The notes below the pieces were generated by a model, which saw nothing but the letters and a program-made list of their open reading frames with translations, did not search any database and was not told where the DNA came from. The position numbers were made by a program, and so were the translations under genes. A stretch of 36,603 nucleotides of DNA. Source: Bacteroidales bacterium (lineage in GTDB: Bacteria; Bacteroidota; Bacteroidia; Bacteroidales; WCHB1-69). This document shows, one piece after another, positions 14,400-22,681 of this stretch. The stretch's first letter is position 1. Every line of letters starts with the position of its first letter. The stretch lies in contig JAGBPS010000041.1 in NCBI GenBank assembly GCA_017633255.1, positions 1 to 36,603 on the forward strand, in the 5' to 3' direction.

Positions 14400-15773
14400 T
14401 TATTTTTTCATCATTTCTCCAAAATATTGGTAGAAATACGGGATGGTTTCAATGCCTTTCAGGAAGTGCTCGAGCTTGTAATTCTCATTGGGTGAGTGAA
14501 TTGCATCTGAGCCCAGACCAAAGCCCATCAGGATGGACTTCACGCCCAAAATCTTCTCGAAACCGGCAATAATGGGAATACTTCCACCGCTACGGGTCGG
14601 AATCGGGCGCTTTCCGAAGGTAGTTTCGTAAGCTTTTTCGGCAGCTTTGTACGCAGGCATGTCAATTGGCGACACGTAAGCCTCGCCACCATGGCATGGA
14701 GTAACCTTCACTTTTACGCACTTTGGAGCCATCGATTCGAAGTGTTTTTGGAACAATTCGGCAATCTTCTGCGAGTTCTGATTGGGCACCAGTCGCATTG
14801 AAACCTTGGCATGAGCCTCTGACGGCAAAACGGTCTTGGAACCTTCGCCCGTATAACCGCCCCAAATACCGCAAACATCCAGCGTAGGACGGATACCAGT
14901 GCGTTCGATGGTGGTATACCCCTCTTCACCATGAACTTCCTCTATATCCAAAGCTTTCTTGTATTCTTCCAAATTGAAAGGAGCCTGTGCCATCAGAGCA
15001 CGTTCCTCTTCGGAAACCACCAAAACATCATCATAGAAGCCCGGGATGGTGATTCTGTTTCTCTCATCGGTCAAAGAGGCAATCATCTGACAAAGGATAT
15101 TGATGGGGTTGGCCACCGCGCCGCCAAAGATACCGGAGTGCAGGTCGGCATTCGGGCCCTTCACTTCCACTTCCAGATAAGTCAGACCACGCAGACCCAC
15201 TGTAATAGAAGGAGTATCCGTAGCAAACATCGAGGTGTCTGAAACCAGAATAATATCTGACTTCAGCAGTTCTTTGTTCTTCTCGCAGAAACCATAGAGG
15301 CTGGTGCTGCCGATTTCCTCCTCACCTTCGAGCATGAATTTCACATTGCAGGTCAGCTGGCCGGTTTTCACCAGGTATTCGAAAGCCTTAGCGTGCATAA
15401 ACGACTGACCTTTGTCATCATCAGCGCCACGAGCCCAAATTTTACCGTCTTTGATTACCGGTTCAAAAGGCTTGGTGTTCCACAATTCTTCAGGATCAAC
15501 GGGCATCACATCATAATGGCCATATACCAACACTGTGGGAGCCTTGGGATCCACCATTTTCTCGCCATATACCACAGGATTTCCGTCAGTAGGCATTACT
15601 TCAGCCTTGTCAGCACCAGCCGCCAGAATCAGTTCTTTCCAACGTTCGGCGCAACGCACCATATCAGCCTTGTTTTCTGTTTTCGAGCTGATAGAAGGGA
15701 TTCTGATCAAGCTGAAAAGTTCTTCCAGAAAACGGTCTTTGTTTTGTTCGATGTAATTTTTGAGGTCTTTCAT
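14400..15773 (-). CDS. M20 family dipeptidase
   Basis: A 457-residue zinc metallopeptidase of the M20/CNDP-like dipeptidase type, predicted cytoplasmic (no signal peptide). Metal-site residues can be read in order: H86 in VYGHYDV, D119 in RGADDDKGQ, the catalytic/metal pair in EGEEEIGS (E152/E153), D179 in ILVSDTS and the last His in GSDAIHSPNE near the C-terminus. The dimerisation lid lies at about 195-350 (GPNADLHSG). It hydrolyses dipeptides or short peptides. The tRNA pair follows on the same strand. No standard -7 box is visible upstream, where a hairpin-rich gap separates it from the TlpA-like gene. Confidence 0.92.
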   Translation of the reverse strand: MKDLKNYIEQNKDRFLEELFSLIRIPSISSKTENKADMVRCAERWKELILAAGADKAEVMPTDGNPVVYGEKMVDPKAPTVLVYGHYDVMPVDPEELWNTKPFEPVIKDGKIWARGADDDKGQSFMHAKAFEYLVKTGQLTCNVKFMLEGEEEIGSTSLYGFCEKNKELLKSDIILVSDTSMFATDTPSITVGLRGLTYLEVEVKGPNADLHSGIFGGAVANPINILCQMIASLTDERNRITIPGFYDDVLVVSEEERALMAQAPFNLEEYKKALDIEEVHGEEGYTTIERTGIRPTLDVCGIWGGYTGEGSKTVLPSEAHAKVSMRLVPNQNSQKIAELFQKHFESMAPKCVKVKVTPCHGGEAYVSPIDMPAYKAAEKAYETTFGKRPIPTRSGGSIPIIAGFEKILGVKSILMGFGLGSDAIHSPNENYKLEHFLKGIETIPYFYQYFGEMMKK

Positions 15774-15808
15774 ATTTTTTGGGGATTAAGGGATTACAAG
15801 GTTTGTTG

Positions 15809-15895
15809 ATTCGTTAAGACGTGGAGATGTTAAGGCGTTAAGAAGGATTTCGTCTTAACGAATACACGAAGTGCATGACTTCACTCCTCCACGTC
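15809..15895 (-). repeat. overlapping inverted repeats upstream of the dipeptidase
   Basis: ATTCGTTAAGACG (15809-15821) pairs perfectly with 15851-15863. GACGTGGAG (15818-15826) pairs perfectly with 15887-15895. The two stems share GACG and so exclude each other. A small GAAGT/ACTTC hairpin (15868-15882) lies between. The TTAAG motif occurs three times, so slippage may have built it. Confidence 0.7.
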
Positions 15896-15931
15896 TATAC
15901 GAAAAACACATTCAATTCTTAGTTTTTAATT

Positions 15932-16018
15932 TCATTGGCACATTAGCACATTATTAATTAGCACATTATTAATTGGCACATTAACTAATTAACTAATTCG
16001 CTAATTTGCTAATTATCA
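15932..16018 (-). repeat. modular intergenic repeat block A (TTAGCACA type)
   Basis: Read from the TlpA-like stop codon, the minus strand shows TAATTAGCAAATTAG-type units, then four AATGTGC-type units. It directly abuts the stop. The same units occur at 20247-20312, 28061-28100, 32987-33019 and 33446-33486. Confidence 0.85.
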
Positions 16019-17761
16019 TCATTCTCCGAAAAGTTGTTTCAAGGCATTGCTCAGGGCCTCACCACGGAGGTTCTTGGCGATGATGCGACCATTCTGGTCA
16101 AGCAGGAAAGTGCTCGGAATCGAAGACACACCATAAGTTCTGGCAGCCTCTGACGACCAGTATTTCAAGTCACTGACATGATTCGGCCATACCAATCCGT
16201 CGGCGGCAATAGCACGTTTCCAAGATTCTTTGTCGCGGTCCAATGAAACGCTGAACACTTCAAAGCCTTTGTCATGATATTTCTGGTACATCGCTACCAC
16301 ATGTGGATTCTCGCCACGGCAGGGACGGCACCATGAAGCCCAGAAATCCAGCAACACCACCTTGCCTCTCAAATCCGACAATTTACGGATATTGCCATCG
16401 GGATCAGGGAATGCCAAATCCGGAGCGATAGCCCCGATGCTCGTAGCTGTCGCCGGAGAGGTCTCTATCGCATATTTCTCTTTAACCAACTGATGATCGG
16501 GATATTTCTCATGCAAGGCCATTACCACTTCATTGTGCAAAGCGGCATTTTTCTCTCTCGGGAAATTATCCAAGAACATTAACACCGCAATATCATCCTT
16601 ATTGTCCAGCAGCAAATTCTTCAGTTTTTGACTGTTCTTATCACTTTCCCGATTATACATAGCCTGATACTGTTGCACAATGCCGCTGATGATATTCTGC
16701 GACTGGGTATAAATAGCACGTCCCTCCTGATTGGACTCATTCACACGCTGCTCGAAAGTCTGTTTATCTTTTTGCACCTTGGCATACTGGCTATTGACCA
16801 AAGCCACCACCTCAGCGCACCATGCTTGTTTGTTTGATTTTTTGTCAAAAGCGTCATGAAACACCAGACTGTCGCGTTTGGCAATCAAGCGGGACAACCG
16901 TTCCACAAAAGGCTTGTAATTATTGTCCATAATCTGGCGAGTGGACTGTACCTTGCTCAGGTATTGGTCAACATCTCTAAAAAATTCAGTGTTGGAAGCC
17001 GGACGATCGCTCTTGAAATCATACATGGCATAAGCGCCTTGGGTGAACATATCTGAAGCGGAAAAATCCTCTGTGATAGCACGCATGAATTTGTTGGCAT
17101 AATAGCTGAAATCATTCAGGGTTTTAGGGGCAATCTTGCCATTGGGAGCATACTGATCGCACACCCGTTTCAAAGAGTCGATTTGCTGAACAGCCTCTCC
17201 AACTCGTTTATATACATCCACATTGGTTTGGTAGAAGCGACTGAAATTCTGCGAAAAACCATGGAAATACAGCTGGTTTTTATCCGTCTGCAACGCATGG
17301 TTGACACTGTCCAGTAGCAGCTGACTGCTCGTCAACAACTCTGTAACATCCTTGGCAAAACTCATGGATTTGGAACCCGAAACCGAAGGAATTTCGCGCA
17401 AATTATCGGCATTGATCACCAATTCCACAGTTTCTCCCGGAGACAATACCAGCAGAAAATTCTGTTTCTCAGCAAATGTCAACATATAGATGTCATTACT
17501 TGTCACGGTGGATTGCAGAGTAAAGTTGCCCTCTTTGTCAATCTCTGCTTCTCCGAATGAAGCGGGATTGTTGCCATACGCCAGCTTCAGCGTCACCTTG
17601 GAGAAGGTGTTGTTCATCACTTTTCCCTTAATCACAGGGGATTTCGGAGCCACTTTAGCCACTGTCAATGCAGCAGGGTTAGCCATAACACTATAGGACA
17701 TACCCGTCATCAGCAGGCATGCCACAGCCATCATCAAAGATAAGAATTTTAATTTTTTCAT
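16019..17761 (-). CDS. TlpA-like thioredoxin protein with DUF4369-like N-terminus
   Basis: A 580-residue exported protein. ATG 17761 is chosen because it opens a signal peptide (MKKLKFLSLMMAVACLL…SVMA, cleavage about residue 27) and lies 25-30 nt downstream of a -7 box; the in-frame ATG 17791 overlaps that box. Residues 43-120 form a DUF4369-like beta domain and 130-430 a long helical region. Residues 440-580 form a TlpA/AhpC-TSA thioredoxin domain with C478/C481 in WASWCRPC and cis-Pro in SIPSTFLL. It probably acts as a periplasmic thiol-disulfide reductase. Partner proteins are unknown. The 300-residue helical insert is longer than in the lipoprotein at 9422. Confidence 0.85.
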   Translation of the reverse strand: MKKLKFLSLMMAVACLLMTGMSYSVMANPAALTVAKVAPKSPVIKGKVMNNTFSKVTLKLAYGNNPASFGEAEIDKEGNFTLQSTVTSNDIYMLTFAEKQNFLLVLSPGETVELVINADNLREIPSVSGSKSMSFAKDVTELLTSSQLLLDSVNHALQTDKNQLYFHGFSQNFSRFYQTNVDVYKRVGEAVQQIDSLKRVCDQYAPNGKIAPKTLNDFSYYANKFMRAITEDFSASDMFTQGAYAMYDFKSDRPASNTEFFRDVDQYLSKVQSTRQIMDNNYKPFVERLSRLIAKRDSLVFHDAFDKKSNKQAWCAEVVALVNSQYAKVQKDKQTFEQRVNESNQEGRAIYTQSQNIISGIVQQYQAMYNRESDKNSQKLKNLLLDNKDDIAVLMFLDNFPREKNAALHNEVVMALHEKYPDHQLVKEKYAIETSPATATSIGAIAPDLAFPDPDGNIRKLSDLRGKVVLLDFWASWCRPCRGENPHVVAMYQKYHDKGFEVFSVSLDRDKESWKRAIAADGLVWPNHVSDLKYWSSEAARTYGVSSIPSTFLLDQNGRIIAKNLRGEALSNALKQLFGE

Positions 17762-17788
17762 TTCAGGATAATTCTTAGAATTAGCCTG

Positions 17789-17796
17789 CAAAGATA
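17789..17796 (-). promoter_or_regulatory. -7 box (TATCTTTG) for the TlpA-like gene
   Basis: On the minus strand TATCTTTG is followed by CAG. A TTTG at 17812-17815 lies 15 bases upstream and could serve as -33 element with short spacing. The leader is about 25 nt. Confidence 0.55.
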
Positions 17797-17819
17797 AGGA
17801 AAAAATCCATACAAACGGC

Positions 17820-19088
17820 TTACATTGTCACCAACTGAACTGTAGCCCTACTGCGTTGTTCCACCAACACATCTTTATTCTTAATCACCTTATTCACAAT
17901 ATCATCCGTATAATGGCGAATAGTAATCAGCTCAATGTTCAGATTATATTTCACCTTATATTTCACCGATAAATCGGTAATGAGTTTTTCGATTTTATGA
18001 ACTTTGTTATCACAACAGATAGAAAAACTCAAGGCCGAGTTCTGCATCAGGTTGATTTTGATTTTATTTTTTGAAATGATAGAGAAAATCTCATCCAGAT
18101 TCTCCACCGCGATGAAAGAAAAATCCTTGGGATAGATGGAAATCAGCACCTGATTGGTTTTGAAGATATAGCAAGGAACACGTTCGGTCATCTTTCCCGC
18201 ATCAATCCTGCTTCCACTTTCTTCAGGATGCAAAAAAGGTTTGACAAACAATGGTATTTGCTTATTCTGCAATGGTTTAAGCGTTTTTGGATGAATGACA
18301 CTGGCTCCATAATAAGCCAACTCTATGGCCTCCTCATAGGGTATTTGTTCCAACTTGACCGCATCGGGAAAGAACTTGGGATCGGCATTGAGCAAGCCAG
18401 GAACATCCTTCCAAATGGTCACGCTTTCAGCACCCAACACGTAGGCGAAGATGGCTGCTGAATAGTCTGAACCCTCACGGCCCAATGTGGTAGGCAACAT
18501 CTCTTCTGTTCCACCTATAAATCCTTGTGTAATAACAATATGAGTCTCATCTCCTTGTAAAATCTTCCCCACTTTTTCCTGAATCAGACGGGCTGAAACT
18601 TCCCAATCCACCTTACCTTCACGATAGTTATGGTCGGTACGTATCAGCAGTCGTGCATCCGCCCATTCATTACGAACCCCAACTTCGTTTAAATAAGTGG
18701 AAATCAAAGTGGTGGACAATATCTCTCCGAAACTGACAACACGATCATAATCATAGTCGAAATTGCCCGAATGAGGACCTGCCAGCACCTTGTCCAGAAG
18801 TGCGAAAATCTCATTCAAACGATTCATTATCAATGAGTTGTCACCCAATTCTAATTCCCTCACAATAGTATAATGGTTCTCTCGGAGAGTCGCGGTCAGT
18901 TCTGGGAGTTTGGACTTATCGTAATAATAAGCGTCCAGCACCTGTTCCAACAGATTGGTGGTTTTGCCGATGGCAGAGATCACGACCACCAGACGTTCTT
19001 GCGAGTTGTGACTTCTCAGTATTTTTTCAAGATTACGAACCCCATCAGCATTTTTCACGGAGGCTCCACCGAATTTATAGACTTTCAT
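17820..19088 (-). CDS. lysC: aspartate kinase
   Basis: A 422-residue monofunctional aspartokinase catalysing ATP-dependent phosphorylation of aspartate, the first step to lysine, threonine and methionine. The N-terminus KVYKFGGASV (2-11) is the nucleotide-binding signature. TQGFIGG, LGREGSDYSAAI and the KDVPGLLNADPKFFPDA segment (about 230-250) complete the amino-acid-kinase fold. Residues 300-422 carry two short ACT regulatory domains (VLISIYPKDFSFIAV and the tail), so end-product feedback is likely. No homoserine dehydrogenase domain is fused. It follows the glutaminyl-cyclase-like gene by 124 bases of repeat block; no standard promoter is visible. Confidence 0.93.
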   Translation of the reverse strand: MKVYKFGGASVKNADGVRNLEKILRSHNSQERLVVVISAIGKTTNLLEQVLDAYYYDKSKLPELTATLRENHYTIVRELELGDNSLIMNRLNEIFALLDKVLAGPHSGNFDYDYDRVVSFGEILSTTLISTYLNEVGVRNEWADARLLIRTDHNYREGKVDWEVSARLIQEKVGKILQGDETHIVITQGFIGGTEEMLPTTLGREGSDYSAAIFAYVLGAESVTIWKDVPGLLNADPKFFPDAVKLEQIPYEEAIELAYYGASVIHPKTLKPLQNKQIPLFVKPFLHPEESGSRIDAGKMTERVPCYIFKTNQVLISIYPKDFSFIAVENLDEIFSIISKNKIKINLMQNSALSFSICCDNKVHKIEKLITDLSVKYKVKYNLNIELITIRHYTDDIVNKVIKNKDVLVEQRSRATVQLVTM

Positions 19089-19091
19089 TTT

Positions 19092-19212
19092 TCAATTGAT
19101 AATTGATAATTAAGAATTAAAAATTCAAAATTCAAAATTCAAAGTTCAAAATTCAACATCCTCTAACCTTCTAAACACTAAAACCTAATCCCTAACTCCT
19201 AACTCCTGTAAC
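19092..19212 (-). repeat. modular intergenic repeat block B
   Basis: Read on the minus strand from the cyclase stop, it shows GGAGTTAGG/GGATTAGG units, then GTTTAGAAGGTTAGAGG, then five TTGAATTTTGAACTT-like units and TTAATTC. The modules recur at 28061-28190 and 36482-36590. Confidence 0.85.
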
Positions 19213-20193
19213 CTATTCACTGGCAAGCACAGCCCGCAGCGTGACGCCCACCACACCTAACGTTTTGGCGTCAATATTATCGATATTGTCGTAGGTGGTA
19301 TGCCAAACCGAACGGAATCCTGTGCCGGATCTATTGTCCTGATGAATGATGTCAATCATGGGGATATGGGCCAGTTTATTTACATAGTAATGGTCGTCAG
19401 TAATAGGATTAGCCTGCTGATTGATGAAATAGGAGCCATAGCCCAATTTGTAGGCGGTTCCCCACACTTTTGACAAAACATCTTGGGCAAAGAAACCTGA
19501 AAAATACTCATGATAGAACTTGGCATCGGGGGCACCCACCATATCCAGCAAGATGCCATACTTGGCCGTATAACCCTCCACATGCAGATTCTGCGCCCAA
19601 TACTGAGAACCCAGGCACCACCAATCACCAGGAAGATTCACGCCTGACGGGGTACCATAATCCTCCGAGTCAAAAAAGATGATGTCCACTCCCACATTGG
19701 GTCGTTCTTTCTGCAACTGGCGAGCCAGTTCGAGTAGCACTCCTACCCCACTGGCGCCATCGTCAGCCCCATCAATAGCCTTGCTGCGATTGGCTTCAAT
19801 AGCATCGTGGTCGGCCATCGGTCGTGAATCCCAATGGGAGGCCAGTAGCACCCGCTCGGTCTTATCCGGATCAAAGCTGCCAATAATATTCTGTGATTTC
19901 AGCTGCTTGCCATCGTAGGCGGTAGCCGTAAAATGCTGCACGTACACCGTGTCGCAATAAGCCCGCAGCTTGGACACCAGCCAAGCCGCACACTGCTCAT
20001 GTGCCTCACTGTTGGGCACACGGGGGCCAAAATCGGTCTGTGCCTTTACAAAGGCAAAAGCGCTATCGCTATTGAAAGCGGGAGCGCTGATAGTTGCTTG
20101 TGGTTGTTCTTTCTGCCCTTTGTCTTGCTTCTGTCCACAGGAAAAGAGCAAGAGGGAGAGAGGGATTATAATGAGGATGAGTTTGGGTTTCAT
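19213..20193 (-). CDS. M28-family lipoprotein, likely glutaminyl-peptide cyclotransferase
   Basis: A 326-residue lipoprotein (lipobox LLFSC, Cys19). It matches bacterial type II glutaminyl cyclases of the M28 fold: ASHWDSRPMAD (118-128), DGADDGASGVGVLLELAR (141-158; D145 zinc ligand), FFDSEDYG (173-180; E177 catalytic, D178 ligand) and SVWHTTYDNID (295-305; W297, H298 ligand). The enzyme turns N-terminal Gln into pyroglutamate on exported proteins. Five secreted proteins in this window have predicted cleavage just before Gln, which fits such a role. An aminopeptidase is the alternative, but the WHT motif and single-zinc pattern favour the cyclase. Confidence 0.82.
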   Translation of the reverse strand: MKPKLILIIIPLSLLLFSCGQKQDKGQKEQPQATISAPAFNSDSAFAFVKAQTDFGPRVPNSEAHEQCAAWLVSKLRAYCDTVYVQHFTATAYDGKQLKSQNIIGSFDPDKTERVLLASHWDSRPMADHDAIEANRSKAIDGADDGASGVGVLLELARQLQKERPNVGVDIIFFDSEDYGTPSGVNLPGDWWCLGSQYWAQNLHVEGYTAKYGILLDMVGAPDAKFYHEYFSGFFAQDVLSKVWGTAYKLGYGSYFINQQANPITDDHYYVNKLAHIPMIDIIHQDNRSGTGFRSVWHTTYDNIDNIDAKTLGVVGVTLRAVLASE

Positions 20194-20199
20194 TGGTTT

Positions 20200-20312
20200 G
20201 AAGGTTAGAAGGTTAGAAGGTTAATAGATTATAAGATTTGGGGTCAATTCATTAGCACATTAGCACATTGTTAATTAGCACATTAACTAATTTGCTAATT
20301 AACTAATTGTAA
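20200..20312 (-). repeat. modular intergenic repeat block C
   Basis: Minus strand from the T9SS type B stop: TTAGTTAATTAGCAAATTAG, then AATGTGCTAATTAAC and AATGTGCTAATGTGC, then ATTATAATC, then three TTCTAACC units ending next to the cyclase start. The first unit begins at the stop codon itself. Confidence 0.85.
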
Positions 20313-22661
20313 CTACATTACAATCAGTTTGCCTTTGTACAAGTACGACTGTCCTCCACTGACAATCCACAAGGCGTAGGTATAGGTGCCATCAACGATA
20401 CGTCCTTTGACTGTTCCATCCCACAACACCAAACGTCCGTTCATCTCGGCTGGCAAGTTGCCAAAAGGAGGCTCCGGTTCAAATTGTCCCAAAGCATTCT
20501 TCACTCCTTCGTAAGCATACACCTGTTCTCCATTGCGTGCATACACCATAAACTTCACTTCGCTGATGAATCTCTGCACAAACTGGTCCAAATAGAAATA
20601 GTCATTCTGTGCGGGGCCTTCATTAGTGCTTCGGGTAGGAGTAATACAATTGGGAAGGAAAATATTCGGCACACATGGGTCTATTTTGTATGAGGTGGCA
20701 GCCTCGCAACCAGTCGTAGCATCCACAATACTGACCGAATAGGTACCATCGCTCATAGCCAACATAGTGTTTGTCCTACTCATGACGGAATCCATATACG
20801 TCCATTCATATTCCACTGCATCCTCGCGCACATTGCTGACCAATGCTTCCAGTGTAGTCTGAGCACTGTCGCAGAAATCCGTTCCTGCCTCCTGAATGGT
20901 CACAGCCGGTGTCAGCACATCGAACTGTACCTTTACAATACTGTCACAACCGTTCCACGCACGAATATCATACTGTGGCAATGCATACGAATAGTTCACC
21001 GTGCGCTCACCCACCGCATTTAAATCCCACTTGGTTTGCACATTATCGTAGCCAAACAATTCAGGTTTGTAATAGTACGGCAATTTACCCTCGCAAGTGG
21101 TAGCCTCATCGGTGGCGTACTGTTTCTCCATATACTCCTGTAATACGGTCACTTCCTGAGAAGTGTCAGGAGAGGTGCAGATATTATCATAATCCGTGAT
21201 ATGGAGTTTGATGGTGTAGGTTCCTGGCTGGGCATAAACATGCTGAGGCTCAAAACCATGGACTTCGGGAGTACCATCACCGAAATCCCAAGTACACTGA
21301 TTGGGATGATTTTCCAAATCTTGCCAAGTAGTATCCACCCCTCCCTGGCCGTCAGGTCTGATTACACCAATTCTACTGTGATTATGCACCACCACTCCCA
21401 AATCACAATTTTTGCCGTCGGTCAGCGCTTTGGGTTCCACTGTAAATGCGGGTTGCAAATCATAATAGTTGACCGTAGCCTGATAGGTGAACGGAATACC
21501 CGTATATGAGTGAACAACACAACGATAATACGGTTTAGCTGGATTAGCATGCAAAACAGGATTATATTTTGTACTACCCTGAAGTACGCCAGATGAAGAA
21601 GGATCATCCGGATCAAACCACTCGTTTGCGTGTTCGGCATCTGTGCCATTATACCACTGATACGAATTGGTTTCGTCGAAGCCCCAAGGCACATGCAGAT
21701 TCAACTCATCACCGCCACAATATTCCACATGCAGTTTTGCCGGAATCATTTTGGCCGTGAAGTAGCAATATGCCCAATGGAAACGAGAGGTACAAGAGTT
21801 CACACGAATTCTGAAGTCCACTGCTGTATGATCACGCGCCTGCTGCGACAAGTCATAAGCCACAATAGTATAGGGATACGTCACCACGGGACGACCAGAA
21901 TTCTGGATAGGGCAATTACCGTGCACAGCGATATATTCAGGAGCAGAATTGACAGGGGTATTATCCGGATCTTCAGGGCTATGGCTCGCATTCGACGGAG
22001 TCCTATACCAGAATCTGGAATAGGGGTGAGTAGCATCATAATTCCCCAAAGGCAAGTAACTATTATTGGTGGAGTAATTGTTGCTATGGTTCAACACGGC
22101 AAACTCCACCGCCGGATTAGAGGTATAACTATGCTGACCATCTTCGGTCACAAAGGCGAAATTCAGCAACAACACAGGATTCATGGTATCCGGAACAAAG
22201 GAATAAATAATCTGCTGGGCATAGCAACCTGACGGATTCTGTCCATTGGGGCCCACCTTACCCATCTGGATAACTGTATCCACATACGTTCCCGGATAAA
22301 GGTCAGAATTCCAAGCCTCGGCCAATATGGGCTTATTGAAAAAATTACTACCCAACTGACCCCGGAAGCAATAGTCATTGGTGGGTGACACTGTGGAATC
22401 GGCGCCACGGATAATGAACCTGTGAGAGAAGTTGTTTCCTAAATCCGCTCCCATGTGGTTGGTGAAATTGAATGTACTTCCCGAACCGGAACCCTCATAG
22501 CTCGGTTTCACCCATGAATTTTCCCAGCCACCTGTGGGAGGCGTTGTGGGCAGATACATAAAGCTACTGGGAGAGCCTTGGTACACGCCATTGACAACCT
22601 GTTGTCCCATGGCCACACCCGTTACAAACACCATTGCTAATACAAATGCTAGTCTTTTCAT
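20313..22661 (-). CDS. T9SS type B sorted PKD-domain surface protein
   Basis: A 782-residue exported protein with a signal peptide cleaved before Gln20 or Gln21 (…TGVAMG|QQ). Residues 30-305 are a beta-rich region of unknown fold. 305-400 is Ig-like (YQWYNG…). 405-507 is a PKD domain (WDFGDGTPEVHG, PGTYTIKLHITD). 510-660 holds further Ig-like repeats, and 665-782 is a gliding-motility-associated/T9SS type B C-terminal domain (VKFMVYARNGEQVY, LVLWDGT, DGTYTYALWI). It should cross the outer membrane through the type IX system. It starts 20 bases after the GT-C gene stop and may be the last gene of a clpC operon. The role is probably surface structure or adhesion; ligand unknown. Confidence 0.87.
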   Translation of the reverse strand: MKRLAFVLAMVFVTGVAMGQQVVNGVYQGSPSSFMYLPTTPPTGGWENSWVKPSYEGSGSGSTFNFTNHMGADLGNNFSHRFIIRGADSTVSPTNDYCFRGQLGSNFFNKPILAEAWNSDLYPGTYVDTVIQMGKVGPNGQNPSGCYAQQIIYSFVPDTMNPVLLLNFAFVTEDGQHSYTSNPAVEFAVLNHSNNYSTNNSYLPLGNYDATHPYSRFWYRTPSNASHSPEDPDNTPVNSAPEYIAVHGNCPIQNSGRPVVTYPYTIVAYDLSQQARDHTAVDFRIRVNSCTSRFHWAYCYFTAKMIPAKLHVEYCGGDELNLHVPWGFDETNSYQWYNGTDAEHANEWFDPDDPSSSGVLQGSTKYNPVLHANPAKPYYRCVVHSYTGIPFTYQATVNYYDLQPAFTVEPKALTDGKNCDLGVVVHNHSRIGVIRPDGQGGVDTTWQDLENHPNQCTWDFGDGTPEVHGFEPQHVYAQPGTYTIKLHITDYDNICTSPDTSQEVTVLQEYMEKQYATDEATTCEGKLPYYYKPELFGYDNVQTKWDLNAVGERTVNYSYALPQYDIRAWNGCDSIVKVQFDVLTPAVTIQEAGTDFCDSAQTTLEALVSNVREDAVEYEWTYMDSVMSRTNTMLAMSDGTYSVSIVDATTGCEAATSYKIDPCVPNIFLPNCITPTRSTNEGPAQNDYFYLDQFVQRFISEVKFMVYARNGEQVYAYEGVKNALGQFEPEPPFGNLPAEMNGRLVLWDGTVKGRIVDGTYTYALWIVSGGQSYLYKGKLIVM

Positions 22662-22681
22662 GATTATTAATTTTATCGTTT

